Origin: Allosphingosinicella deserti | Lineage (GTDB): Bacteria > Pseudomonadota > Alphaproteobacteria > Sphingomonadales > Sphingomonadaceae | Direction of reading: 5' to 3' | Length of the DNA: 64,000 nucleotides | Assembly: GCF_003012735.1 (NCBI RefSeq) | Contig: NZ_PXYI01000001.1 | Location: forward strand, 744,001-808,000 | Shown here: piece by piece, positions 1 to 8,845 of the stretch | How positions within the stretch are numbered: the first letter of the stretch is position 1 | Layout: each line of letters opens with the position of its first letter | Translations under genes and position numbers: made by a program | The notes under the pieces: model-generated | Databases searched by the model: none | Told to the model about the DNA's origin: nothing | Seen by the model: only the letters and a program-made list of their open reading frames with translations

Positions 1-654
1 CACCTCCACGCAGACGAGATCCCTGCGATTGTGAGCGACTTCCACCAGGGTGCGCTCAATGCGCTTGGAGCAGGGTTCGACGGCGCCCAGATCCACGCCG
101 CCAATGGCTATCTGATCGATCAATTCCTTCGCGACAGCGCGAACTTCAGAGATGACCACTATGGCGGTTCGATCGCGAACCGCATCCGCCTCCTGCGCGA
201 GGTGACGGAAGCGGTGGCGGAGGCGATTGGCGCCGATCGCACCGGGGTGCGCCTGTCGCCGAACGGCGAGACCCAAGGCGTCAGGGACAGCGATCCGCTG
301 CCGCTGTTCGCGGCCGCACTCGAGACCTTGTCGGAGATCGGCATCGCGCACCTGGAACTGCGCGAACCTCCTGTCGACGGAACGTTCGGGGTCGGGGACA
401 TGGCGCCTCTCGCGCCGCAGCTTCGCCCCTTCTTCAAGGGGCCGCTGATCCTCAACTCGGACTTCGATGCCGCGAGAGCGGACGCGGATCTGAAGGCGGG
501 CGTCGGCGACGCCGTCGCATTCGGGCGGCCATTCATCTCGAACCCGGACTTGCCACGCCGGATCGCCGAAGGGTTTCCCCTTGCGTCCGACGACATGGCG
601 ACTTGGTTCACGCAAGGGCCCGAGGGCTATCTCGACTATCCTGCGGCGCTCTGA
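1..654 (+). CDS. Old Yellow Enzyme family alkene reductase (3' part)
   Basis: C-terminal part of an FMN-dependent NADH:flavin oxidoreductase of the Old Yellow Enzyme/NemA group, which reduces activated C=C bonds and some nitro-esters in the cytoplasm. The reading frame is open from the first base, so the gene starts outside the window; the GTG at 31 is internal. Visible family blocks are HAANGYLIDQFLRD, the following YGGS-NR segment, and GDAVAFGRPFISNPDLP near the C-terminus, which forms the FMN phosphate-binding end of the TIM barrel. The beginning, with the FMN and substrate His/Asn residues, is not in the window. The family is clear; the substrate is not. Confidence 0.92.
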   Translation, partial: HLHADEIPAIVSDFHQGALNALGAGFDGAQIHAANGYLIDQFLRDSANFRDDHYGGSIANRIRLLREVTEAVAEAIGADRTGVRLSPNGETQGVRDSDPLPLFAAALETLSEIGIAHLELREPPVDGTFGVGDMAPLAPQLRPFFKGPLILNSDFDAARADADLKAGVGDAVAFGRPFISNPDLPRRIAEGFPLASDDMATWFTQGPEGYLDYPAAL

Positions 655-1048
655 GGCTTCGAGGAGCGCGGGGTAAGGGGCTTCGTGAACCTCCGGGCTC
701 GCGTTCGGCGCTCTGACGCGATCCGTGCTGACAAGGCTCATCGGGTGATTCCGAAGAACCATGAGTCCGACTTGCTTGTGCTCGTGACCGTCTTCCAGGA
801 ATCGCTGCGGCCCGGTTCGGCCTCGAAGGCGTTCGCGAACCCGTCCGATATCGTGAGCACGTTGCTGTCGGGGGCGCTTTTCAGGATCGCCGCCCACGGC
901 AGAATTCCCGACCTTCGGGCTGCCTGAGGGACGAGGCTGGCGGAGCCAGGCAGACCGACGAAAACAGTGCAATTCGCTTCAGGGGAAGCCTGGAGTGGCG
1001 ATGATGTGGCCACCGGCCCTTTCGCGGGGCTGCATGAGGAGACTGAAC
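655..1048. other. No convincing gene
   Basis: About 390 bases between the Old Yellow Enzyme gene and the NTF2-like gene. Short ORFs exist on both strands (for example 685-927 plus), but none has a good ribosome binding site or a recognisable protein. The last part holds the Shine-Dalgarno of the next gene (GAGGAG at 1036-1041). Confidence 0.5.
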
Positions 1049-1438
1049 ATGGATGGTACGCTTGAGTCAGATTTGGAGCACCTGCTGCACGAGAGCATCA
1101 ATCGGGTCTGGAACGAGCGGGACGCTGGACTGAGACGGCAAGCCTTGGCCGAACTTTATGCGGCGGATGCGACGCTCTACGAGCCTGACGGCGTGGCGAT
1201 CGGGCCGGAGGCGATTGCGAACAGGGTGCAGGAGCTTCACGCCATCCTTGGCCCGGTGGCGCGGCTCGAATATGCCGGGCCGATTCTTCATCACCATGGC
1301 GTCGCCATCGGTCGATGGCGTGTGGGACCTGCGGGCGCGCCGCTCGCCACCGGCACGGACGTCGTCCACCTTCATGATAACGTTGTCAGCCGCATGTACG
1401 TGTTCATCGATGTGCCACCTGGTGATGCGGCGGCCTAG
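1049..1438 (+). CDS. NTF2-like / SnoaL-fold protein
   Basis: A 129-residue protein of the NTF2-like superfamily (cone-shaped alpha+beta barrel). Members are small cytoplasmic enzymes such as ketosteroid isomerase or polyketide cyclases, or ligand-binding proteins of unknown role. The family pattern is visible: an N-terminal amphipathic helix with NRVWNERDAG, then YAADATLYEPDG (strand after the helix), a G-x-E-AIANRVQELHAILG helix, and C-terminal strands. An upstream in-frame ATG at 995 is possible, but the ATG at 1049 has GAGGAG seven bases upstream and removes a poorly conserved leader. It appears to be monocistronic with a terminator after it. The substrate cannot be inferred. Confidence 0.75.
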   Translation: MDGTLESDLEHLLHESINRVWNERDAGLRRQALAELYAADATLYEPDGVAIGPEAIANRVQELHAILGPVARLEYAGPILHHHGVAIGRWRVGPAGAPLATGTDVVHLHDNVVSRMYVFIDVPPGDAAA

Positions 1439-1458
1439 TTTCCGGTATCCGTTGTTCG

Positions 1459-1489
1459 AAGCGGGCTCGCGACGCGGGCCCGCTTTCTT
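1459..1489 (+). terminator. Rho-independent terminator after NTF2-like gene
   Basis: An 8-base-pair perfect stem (AAGCGGGC at 1459-1466 with GCCCGCTT at 1478-1485), followed by TCTTG. It lies 20 bases after the stop at 1438. Confidence 0.7.
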
Positions 1490-1626
1490 GTCGGGCAGCC
1501 GGCCGCCTTATCCTCACGTATGACGTGCCGCTCCCTTCGGACTAACCGGCAGCCGACAAGGATGATTCAAACCAGAAGCGTCCTCGGCGATGAAGGCGGT
1601 GATCGGAACAGCGCCGGAGACGCACA

Positions 1627-1998
1627 ATGCCTCATTCTGCCTTCCCAATGGATCTGCAACAGGGGGCCGCAGGGGCTGTCACTCCCCACAGCAGGGACCT
1701 GGATCCGCTGGAACTTGCCGCGGCTTCGATCGGAGCTTCCGATGGCGCCGAGGCGCTGGCTTCGCGAAACGGCCTTCTGGGAACGCTCCGGCGGCTGTTC
1801 GCCATCGGGCTGCCGGCACCATTGTCCAATCCGCAGCTCGAGGCAATCCGCAGGCTCGCGATTGTCGCCCGCGCGGGCAAAGCGGCCGCCGTGCGCATCG
1901 AGGTCAATGGCGCGATCGCAGCCGGCCTGACTCGGACGAAGGTACGTGAGGTTCTTCGGCTCCATGCACCGGCAAGACATGGAAATGGCGCCGCATGA
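1627..1998 (+). CDS. Hypothetical protein
   Basis: A 123-residue protein that I do not recognise. It has no signal peptide or membrane segment. Residues about 65-110 read as two amphipathic helices rich in Ala, Arg and Leu (NPQLEAIRRLAIVARAGKAA), which suggests a small soluble helical protein. The start ATG follows a CGGAGA ribosome-binding-like sequence by six bases. The Ala/Arg-rich composition also fits a chance ORF in high-GC DNA, so reality is not certain. Its neighbours give no functional hint. Confidence 0.45.
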   Translation: MPHSAFPMDLQQGAAGAVTPHSRDLDPLELAAASIGASDGAEALASRNGLLGTLRRLFAIGLPAPLSNPQLEAIRRLAIVARAGKAAAVRIEVNGAIAAGLTRTKVREVLRLHAPARHGNGAA

Positions 1999-2190
1999 AG
2001 CCGATGCCGGACGGCGCGCGAGTTGATCGGGCCCTTGCGGGCGTCCCGCTGGATGCGACCCGGCACGACGCGGCCACGGGAGCGAACACGCCGAGGTTTC
2101 GCCGCCGCGTGGGCTGCCGAGAACGGATCGGCGTCATCTTGACGCCCAAGCCGGAAACAGGTGCCAGCTAGCCGAGCATGAGGTCGAGGC

Positions 2191-2499
2191 TCAGAAGAAT
2201 TTCGGAATTTCGCCGACTTGCGGAGTCGTGTCGGAGCCGAGATCGAGAAAGAGCTCGTCCACATAGCACCAGCCCCAGCCTTCGGGCGGGTCGTATCCCT
2301 CGACCACGGGATGGCGGGTCGCGTGGAAGTGAGCCGTGGCATGCCGGTTCGGCGACTGGTCGCAGCACCCGACATGGCCGCAAGCGCGACAGATCCGCAG
2401 ATGCACCCACCATGAGCCGGTCTTCAGGCACTCCTCGCATCCGCGCGCACTCGGCATTACCTTGTTGATGGTCTGCACATGAGGACACTCGTCCATCAC
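2191..2499 (-). CDS. UBP-type zinc-finger protein
   Basis: A 102-residue single-domain protein with the ubiquitin-hydrolase-type zinc finger (ZnF-UBP). In eukaryotes this domain binds the ubiquitin C-terminus; in bacteria it is usually free-standing and of unknown partner. Probable zinc ligands are C5/H7, C21/C24, C37/C40, C45, H53 and H57/H63, in the usual CxH..CxxC..CxxC spacing, plus the conserved WWVHLRIC and GCCDQS segments. Its ATG overlaps the stop of the upstream fusion gene by four bases (ATGA at 2496-2499), so it is translationally coupled to it. This pairing suggests a shared role, perhaps redox or cyclic-nucleotide dependent. Confidence 0.88.
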   Translation of the reverse strand: MMDECPHVQTINKVMPSARGCEECLKTGSWWVHLRICRACGHVGCCDQSPNRHATAHFHATRHPVVEGYDPPEGWGWCYVDELFLDLGSDTTPQVGEIPKFF

Positions 2500-4184
2500 G
2501 ATCTCCCGGGTTGGAGCGTTTCGAGATACTGGTGGATGGCGGAGACAACCACCGAGCCTTCGCCGACGGCCGAGGCAACGCGCTTGACCGATGCCGACCG
2601 CACGTCGCCGATCGCGTAGACACCTTGCCGCGAGCTTTCGAAGGGGCTGGAGGTTGAGGCCCCCGAAGAAGTTCCGGTGAGGACGAAGCCGCGATCGTCG
2701 AGTGCGACGCAGTCGCCGAGCCAGCCGGTGTTGGGCTCGGCGCCGACCATCACGAACAGGTTCGATGCCTCGATCACGCCCACCGCGCCCGACTGCCTGT
2801 TACCCCAGGTGATGCTTCGCAGATAGGGTTCGCCGGTCAACGACGTGACGCTGCTCTGGGCATGCAGGGTGATGCGCGGCGACGATCTGATCCTCTGCAC
2901 GAGGTAATCGGACATCGTTGCCGCCAGGCCTTCGCCGCGCACCAGCATGTGCACATGGGAGGCGATACGCGACAGGAACATCGCCGCCTGTCCGGCCGAG
3001 TTGCCGCCGCCGACGACGACAACCTCCTGGCCCGCGCACAGCACCGCCTCCATCGGAGTCGCGGCATAATGGATGCCCTTGCCCTCATAATGCAGGTCGT
3101 CGGGCGTTCCCAGGCGTCGATAGCGGGCACCGCTCGCCACGATGACGCTTCTCGCGCTCACGCGGCTCCCGTCGTCCAGCACCAGACGGAAAGGGGACTC
3201 TGCGCACTCGAGCGAGACCACGCGCCTCGAGATGGCGAGACGCGCGCCAAATTTCTGGGCCTGGACATGCGCCCTGCCGGCCAGCGCCTGACCCGAAATG
3301 CCGGTCGGGAAGCCGAGATAATTCTCGATGCGGCTGCTGGTGCCGGCCTGGCCGCCCGGCGCGAGTTCCTCGATCAAGATGGTCCCGAGGCCCTCGGAGG
3401 CCGCGTAGACGGCGGCCGCCAGGCCACCCGGCCCCCCGCCGACGATGGCGACGTCATGCACCTTCGCCGGATCCGCAGGTTCCCACAACCCGATCGCATC
3501 CGCAACGGCCCGCGTGGACGGCCTCTTCAGCACCTCGCCGCCCGGACGGATCAGCGCCGGCAGGTCGGCATCGCCCAGGCCGAGCTGCGCAGCAAGCGCC
3601 CGGCCGTGCTCGGTGTCGACCGCATCCTCGAGCCGGACCGGATAGCCATTGCGCGTCAGCAGGCGTTGTACGGCGAGCGTGTCGCCCGACCCTCGCATGC
3701 CGAGGAGGGTGGCACTTCCATGCGCGTGCCGGATGATCCCGATCCGTCGCAGGATAAAGGCTCGCATGATGATCTCCGCGACGTCCGGTTCCCCGCTCAG
3801 CAGGCGGCGAAAGGAAATGCGGTCAAGCCTCGCGACACGCGTTTGCTCGACCGCGACGGCGCTGACGAGGCTCGCACGATCATTCAGCAGATCGAGCTCG
3901 CCGGTGAACTGGTTGCGATCGTGGCGAACGACGAGGCTTTCTGCGCCGCCGGCCCCGGCCTCGTAGATTTCGATCGCGCCGTCGAGCACGATGAAGAAGT
4001 CGACCGACCGGTCGCCCGGACTGGCGAGGCGTGTTCCCTCGGCAACGGCTTCGAGGACGCCATAGGATGCTGCGCGCTCGACCATGTCCTCCGGCAGGTC
4101 GGGAAAGGTCTGTGCCCACCGCGCATAAGGATCTGCCGGATCGTCGCGGAAGGCCCCGGACCAGTCTGGGGTGGCGGCTGTCAT
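2496..4184 (-). CDS. cNMP-binding / glutaredoxin-fold / thioredoxin reductase-like fusion
   Basis: A 562-residue cytoplasmic fusion. Residues about 15-130 form a cyclic-nucleotide-binding (CRP-like) domain with IVLDGAIEIYEAG and GELDLLNDRASLVSAVA. Residues about 155-235 look like a thioredoxin/glutaredoxin-fold module, but GMRGSGDT replaces the Cys motif. Residues 245 to the end are a class II flavin pyridine-nucleotide oxidoreductase with the FAD motif GGGPGGLAAAVYA, NAD(P) motif VVVGGGNSAGQAAMF and FAD C-terminal GVYAIGDVR. The CxxC expected in thioredoxin reductase is absent (YAATPMEAVLC at that place). The start at 4184 is chosen because GGAAGGA precedes it by five bases; an ATG at 4211 is poorer. 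It heads a two-gene operon with the UBP zinc-finger gene. Electron acceptor and nucleotide ligand are unknown. Confidence 0.9.
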   Translation of the reverse strand: MTAATPDWSGAFRDDPADPYARWAQTFPDLPEDMVERAASYGVLEAVAEGTRLASPGDRSVDFFIVLDGAIEIYEAGAGGAESLVVRHDRNQFTGELDLLNDRASLVSAVAVEQTRVARLDRISFRRLLSGEPDVAEIIMRAFILRRIGIIRHAHGSATLLGMRGSGDTLAVQRLLTRNGYPVRLEDAVDTEHGRALAAQLGLGDADLPALIRPGGEVLKRPSTRAVADAIGLWEPADPAKVHDVAIVGGGPGGLAAAVYAASEGLGTILIEELAPGGQAGTSSRIENYLGFPTGISGQALAGRAHVQAQKFGARLAISRRVVSLECAESPFRLVLDDGSRVSARSVIVASGARYRRLGTPDDLHYEGKGIHYAATPMEAVLCAGQEVVVVGGGNSAGQAAMFLSRIASHVHMLVRGEGLAATMSDYLVQRIRSSPRITLHAQSSVTSLTGEPYLRSITWGNRQSGAVGVIEASNLFVMVGAEPNTGWLGDCVALDDRGFVLTGTSSGASTSSPFESSRQGVYAIGDVRSASVKRVASAVGEGSVVVSAIHQYLETLQPGRS

Positions 4185-4452
4185 GGCAATCCTTCCGGGC
4201 AAACGAAGCAATGACGGCTGCGTTAGGCCCGGCCGAACGCGACGCTAAGTTATACGCGCGTCTAGCCGGCTGCGCGGACGCCGGGCAGTGCAGCGGCGGC
4301 GCCCGCCTCTTCCTGCTCGACATCCCGGCACGGGCGAGCGCGCCCGACGATACCAGACGCGGGTTCAGGCCGGACATACGCGGGTATAGGCATTCATGGC
4401 GCGCTTGGTCGGGCAGTCTTCGGGCAATTCCACCCAAAGGGCTCACCGACCC
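4185..4452. promoter_or_regulatory. Divergent intergenic region
   Basis: 268 bases between the minus-strand fusion gene and the plus-strand RND operon, so both promoters should be here. I see no clear operator and no local TetR or MarR gene, so the control of the pump cannot be read from the window. Confidence 0.5.
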
Positions 4453-5658
4453 ATGATCGCGCTTCACTCTCGCCGGCGCCGCGCGCTGGTACCGTTTTTC
4501 GTCGCCCTGGCCGCCTCCGGCTGCTCGAAGCCCGTGCCGGAAGCGCCGACACGGCAGAAGGTCACCGTCGCGACCCCGCTCGAGCGGGAGGTGGTGGACT
4601 GGGACGAATATGTGGGCCGCTTCGAGGCGATCGAGGACGTGCAGCTGCGGCCGCGCGTGTCTGGCACGATCGATCGGGTCCTTTTCGCTGACGGCCAGGC
4701 GGTTCGCAAGGGTCAGCCGCTCTTCGTGATCGACCCGAGGCCGTATCGGGCGACGCTCGGCCAGGCGCGCGCCCAGGTCGCCAAGGCCGCCGCGACGCTG
4801 CACAATGCCCGCAGCGAATTCGCACGCGCGCAGCGCTTGCTGGCGACGCAGGCGATCTCCCGCGAGGAATATGAGCAGAAGCAAGCGGTCGTCGGCACGA
4901 CCGCGGCCGACCTCCAGGCGGCGCAGGAGAATGTCCGCAACGCGCTGCTGAACCTCGAATTCACGACGATCCGGGCGCCGGTGTCGGGCCGCATCTCGGA
5001 TCGACGCGTCAGTCCCGGCAATTATGCTTCCGCAGGCGAGACCGTCCTCAGCCGCATCGTTTCCACCGATCCGATCTGGTTCTCCTTCGACGGAGCCGAA
5101 AGCCTCTACCTGAAATATATGCGACAGGCGAGGGCAGGGGAGCGAGGCTCGTCGCGAACCGCCGCCAATCCGGTCGACATCCAGCTCGCCGACGAGCCGA
5201 CCTATCGCTGGCGCGGCAAGATGAGCTTCGTCGACAATACGATCGACGGCAATTCGGGCACGATCCGTGCCCATGCCGTGGTCTCGAACCCGGACGGGTT
5301 CCTGACGCCGGGCCTGTTCGGACGCGCCCGGCTGCTCGGATCTGGCCGCTACAAGGCGCTGCTGATCCCCGACGAGGCCATCCTCACCGACCAGACGCGG
5401 CGGCTGGTCTATGTCGTCGGTGCCGGCGGCAAGGCGGAGAACAAGGTGGTCGAGACCGGGCCTCTGGTCGAGAGGCTGCGAGTCATCCGCCGCGGCATCT
5501 CCGCACGCGACAGGGTCGTGATCGAAGGCGCCACGCTCCTGCAGCCGGGAATGGAGGTGGATTCCCGGAAGGTACCGCTCAGACCCCGCGCGCAGGACAC
5601 GTCGCCGAACGCCGTTCCCGAAACGGCGCCGCTCCCCTCCGAAGCGACGGCAGGCTGA
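4453..5658 (+). CDS. RND efflux periplasmic adaptor (membrane fusion protein)
   Basis: A 401-residue periplasmic adaptor that joins the RND pump to the outer-membrane channel. Residues 1-22 form a lipoprotein signal with lipobox LAASGC. Then come the barrel-sandwich half VSGTIDRVLFADGQAVRKGQ, an alpha-hairpin (about residues 100-165, heptad-like Ala/Gln-rich), the returning FTTIRAPVSGRISDRRVSPG, and beta-barrel and membrane-proximal domains. The start at 4453 gives the lipoprotein signal directly; an ATG at 4396 would add a charged leader. It is the first gene of a tightly packed three-gene operon: four bases separate its stop from the pump ATG. It resembles the MexE/AcrA class; the substrate is unknown. 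Confidence 0.95.
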   Translation: MIALHSRRRRALVPFFVALAASGCSKPVPEAPTRQKVTVATPLEREVVDWDEYVGRFEAIEDVQLRPRVSGTIDRVLFADGQAVRKGQPLFVIDPRPYRATLGQARAQVAKAAATLHNARSEFARAQRLLATQAISREEYEQKQAVVGTTAADLQAAQENVRNALLNLEFTTIRAPVSGRISDRRVSPGNYASAGETVLSRIVSTDPIWFSFDGAESLYLKYMRQARAGERGSSRTAANPVDIQLADEPTYRWRGKMSFVDNTIDGNSGTIRAHAVVSNPDGFLTPGLFGRARLLGSGRYKALLIPDEAILTDQTRRLVYVVGAGGKAENKVVETGPLVERLRVIRRGISARDRVVIEGATLLQPGMEVDSRKVPLRPRAQDTSPNAVPETAPLPSEATAG

Positions 5659-5662
5659 TCTC

Positions 5663-8600
5663 ATGAAATTCCCGCATTTCTTCATCGAACGGCCGATCTT
5701 CGCCGCCGTGGTCTCGATCCTCATCGTGGTCGTCGGACTGGTCGCCTACCCAGGCCTGCCGGTCTCGCAATATCCCGAAATAGCCCCGCCGACGGTGGTC
5801 GTCAGCGCAACCTATCCGGGCGCCACCGCCGAGACCTTGTCGGAGACCGTGGCGGCGCCGCTCGAGGAAGCCATCAACGGCGTCGAGGGCATGATCTACA
5901 TGGCATCGTCGGCGACCGGCGACGGCAGCCTCTCGATCACCGTGACGTTCAAGCAGGGCGTCAGCATCGATCAGGCGCAGGTCCTCGTGCAGAACCGGGT
6001 GTCGGTGGCCGAGCCCCGCTTGCCCGAGCAGGTCCGCCAGATCGGCGTCACCGTGCTCAAGAACTCGCCGGATATCCTGATGGCGATAGCGCTCACCTCG
6101 CCCCGCCACAGCCTCTCCCAGCAATATGTCTCCAATTATGCGACGACCCAGATCATCGACCGCCTGGTGCGTATTCCCGGCGTCGGGGGCGTTCGCGCGT
6201 TCGGCGCACGCGAGACCAACATGCGCGTCTGGATCGATCCCGATCGCGCGGCCTCGCGCAACCTTACCGTCGACGAGATCGTCTCGGCGGTCAGGCGCAA
6301 GAACACGCAGGCCGCGGTCGGGTCGGTCGGGCAGCCGCCCTTCAACCAGGGCGGAACCGCATTCCAGCTCGGCATCCAGGCCGACGGCAGGCTTGCTACG
6401 CCGGAGCAATTCGGCGCGATCATCGTCAAGCGCGATTCCGAAGGCCGGCTGACCCGGCTTCGGGATGTGGCCCGAGTCGAGCTCGGCGCCCGCGAATATG
6501 GCGTCAACGCGGCCCTGAGCGGCGAGCCGATGGTCGCGCTTGCGGTGACCCAGCTGCCCGGATCGAATGCGCTCACGACCGCCGATGCCGTTCGGCACGA
6601 GATGGAGGAGATCAGCAGGACCTTCCCCGCAGACCTGCGATACACGATCCCCTACAACCCCACCGACTATATCTCGGCATCGATCGAGGAAGTGTATCGG
6701 ACCCTGTTCGAAGCGATCATCCTGGTCGGCCTCGTCGTCATCCTGTTCCTCCAGAGCTGGCGCGCGGCGCTCATCCCTCTGATCGCGGTTCCGATCTCGC
6801 TGATCGGCTCGCTGGCCTGTCTCGCCGCCTTCGGATTCAGCCTGAACAACCTTTCGTTGTTCGGGATGGTGCTTGCGGTCGGGATCGTCGTCGACGACGC
6901 AATCGTGGTCGTCGAGAATGTCGAGCGTCTGATGGAGGAAAAGGGGCTGACGCCGCGACAGGCGGCGCATGAGACGATGGACGAGGTCGGCGGGGCTCTG
7001 ATCGCGATCGCGCTGGTTCTCAGCGGGGTCTTCATCCCGACCTCCTTCATCCCCGGCATCTCCGGTGCCTTCTACCAGCAGTTCGCGCTTACCATCGTGT
7101 CGGCTGCGGTGATTTCGGCACTCGTGTCGCTCACCCTGTCGCCCGCACTTGCCGCAATCGTCCTGAGGCCCAAATTGGATGCCGCCCCGCGGTCCGGTGT
7201 GCTCGGCCTACCGGTTCGCTTCGCGCGGGGGTTCAACCGGGGCTTCGACTCGTTGGCCAGGCGCTTCGGCCGGTTCACCGCCCGCGCCGTGCGCTCGCTG
7301 ATCATCGTCGGGATCGCTTATGCCTGCCTGATCGGCATCGCCGCTTGGCGGTTCTCGGCGACCCCGACCGGTTTCATCCCGGCGCAGGATCAGAGCTATC
7401 TGATCGCCGCAATCCAGCTTCCCCCGGGCTCGTCGCTGCAGCGGACCAACGAGGTGATGAACGAGGTGAACCGGATTGCGCTGCGCAACCCGGCGACCGA
7501 GCATACGGTTGCATTTGCCGGCGTCGACGGCGCGACCCTGACGTCCGCGCCCAATGCGGCTGCCATGTTCATCACCTTGAAGAAGATCGGAACCCGGCCG
7601 GATGCGAATACGGTGGCGGCGGAAATACGCGCGCGGCTGGGCACGATCACCGGCGGAAACGTCCTGCTGATCCCGCCGCCGCCCGTGCGCGGCATCGGCA
7701 CCGGCGGCGGCTGGAAGATGATGATCGAGGACCGGGCCGGGCTCGGCTACAAGGCGCTCGAGAGCGCCGCCACCGCGATGACGGCGAGGGCCAACAAGAC
7801 CGAGGGGCTGTCCAGCACCTTCACGACGTTCAGCGTGCGCACTCCGCGCCTGCATGCCGACATCGACCGCGATCGCGCCGAGCAACTGGGCGTGCCGGTG
7901 GAGAACGTCTTCTCGACGATGGGCACCTATCTCGGCTCTACCTATGTCAACGACTTCAATCTGCTCGGGCGAACCTTCCGGGTCACCGCGGAAGCGGATG
8001 CGCCCTATCGCGACCAGGCGTCCGATGTCGGCCGCCTCAAGACGCGCTCCGACTCCGGCGCCATGGTGCCGCTCGACGCGGTGCTGACGCTGAAGAACGA
8101 TGCAGGTCCCTACCGGGTTGTGCGCTACAATCTCTACCCTTCGGCAGAGCTGCAGGGGGACACCGCACGAGGCTATTCGAGCGGCCAGTCGCTGCAGGCG
8201 CTGGCCGCCATCGCGAAGGAGACCTTGCCGACCGGGATGTCGTTCGAGTGGACCGATCTCGCCTACCAGCAGCAGCAGGCAGGGAATACGGGGTCGCTCG
8301 TCTTCGGCCTTGCCGTGCTCTTCGTCTTCCTTCTCCTCGCCGCCAATTATGAGAGCGTCGTCCTCCCATTCGCCGTGATCCTGATCGTGCCGATGTGCCT
8401 GCTTGCGGCGATCGTCGGCGTGAACCTGATGGGAATGGACAACAATATCCTGACCCAGGTCGGGCTGATCGTGCTCATCGGCCTGGCCGCCAAGAACGCC
8501 ATCCTGATCGTCGAATTCGCCAAGCAGAATGAGGATGCCGGGATGGAGATGCACGAGGCCGCCAAGCACGCGGCCGAGCAGCGGCTTCGGCCGATCATCA

Positions 8601-8845
8601 TGACCTCGATCGCGTTCATCCTCGGGGTGCTGCCGCTGGTGGTCGGCACCGGCCCGGGCTCCGAAATGCGTCAGGCGCTCGGGGTCGCGGTGTTCTTCGG
8701 AATGATTGGCGTGACCGCCTTCGGTCTCCTGTTCACCCCCAGCTTCTACGTCATCAGCCGCAAGGGCGGCGACTGGTTGTCGCGTAAGATCGGCTCGATG
8801 CGAACGAAGCGGCCCCTCAACCAAGATGCAGCGAGCGCACAGTGA
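5663..8845 (+). CDS. RND efflux pump, HAE1 family (AcrB/MexF-like)
   Basis: A 1060-residue inner-membrane proton/drug antiporter with the family's usual length. The first membrane helix starts within MKFPHFFIERPIFAAVVSIL. Visible features are the porter-domain segments VSATYPGATAETLSETVAAPLEE cut by the family pattern, transmembrane helix 4 with GIVVDDAIVVVENVER carrying the paired Asp residues of proton relay, and the second-half GLAAKNAILIVEFA with the relay Lys in helix 10. The gene overlaps the outer-membrane factor by four bases (GTGA at 8842). No truncation or frameshift is seen. Sequence style is closest to pumps for hydrophobic drugs or solvents, but specificity cannot be read. Confidence 0.97.
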   Translation: MKFPHFFIERPIFAAVVSILIVVVGLVAYPGLPVSQYPEIAPPTVVVSATYPGATAETLSETVAAPLEEAINGVEGMIYMASSATGDGSLSITVTFKQGVSIDQAQVLVQNRVSVAEPRLPEQVRQIGVTVLKNSPDILMAIALTSPRHSLSQQYVSNYATTQIIDRLVRIPGVGGVRAFGARETNMRVWIDPDRAASRNLTVDEIVSAVRRKNTQAAVGSVGQPPFNQGGTAFQLGIQADGRLATPEQFGAIIVKRDSEGRLTRLRDVARVELGAREYGVNAALSGEPMVALAVTQLPGSNALTTADAVRHEMEEISRTFPADLRYTIPYNPTDYISASIEEVYRTLFEAIILVGLVVILFLQSWRAALIPLIAVPISLIGSLACLAAFGFSLNNLSLFGMVLAVGIVVDDAIVVVENVERLMEEKGLTPRQAAHETMDEVGGALIAIALVLSGVFIPTSFIPGISGAFYQQFALTIVSAAVISALVSLTLSPALAAIVLRPKLDAAPRSGVLGLPVRFARGFNRGFDSLARRFGRFTARAVRSLIIVGIAYACLIGIAAWRFSATPTGFIPAQDQSYLIAAIQLPPGSSLQRTNEVMNEVNRIALRNPATEHTVAFAGVDGATLTSAPNAAAMFITLKKIGTRPDANTVAAEIRARLGTITGGNVLLIPPPPVRGIGTGGGWKMMIEDRAGLGYKALESAATAMTARANKTEGLSSTFTTFSVRTPRLHADIDRDRAEQLGVPVENVFSTMGTYLGSTYVNDFNLLGRTFRVTAEADAPYRDQASDVGRLKTRSDSGAMVPLDAVLTLKNDAGPYRVVRYNLYPSAELQGDTARGYSSGQSLQALAAIAKETLPTGMSFEWTDLAYQQQQAGNTGSLVFGLAVLFVFLLLAANYESVVLPFAVILIVPMCLLAAIVGVNLMGMDNNILTQVGLIVLIGLAAKNAILIVEFAKQNEDAGMEMHEAAKHAAEQRLRPIIMTSIAFILGVLPLVVGTGPGSEMRQALGVAVFFGMIGVTAFGLLFTPSFYVISRKGGDWLSRKIGSMRTKRPLNQDAASAQ

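Noticed and set aside
685-1013. Overlapping small ORFs on both strands
   Set aside because: No ribosome site, no recognisable sequence, and each excludes the other.
3880-5724. 614-residue minus-strand open frame
   Set aside because: Complement of the RND adaptor and part of the cNMP fusion; His/Arg/Asp-rich composition typical of high-GC antisense frames.
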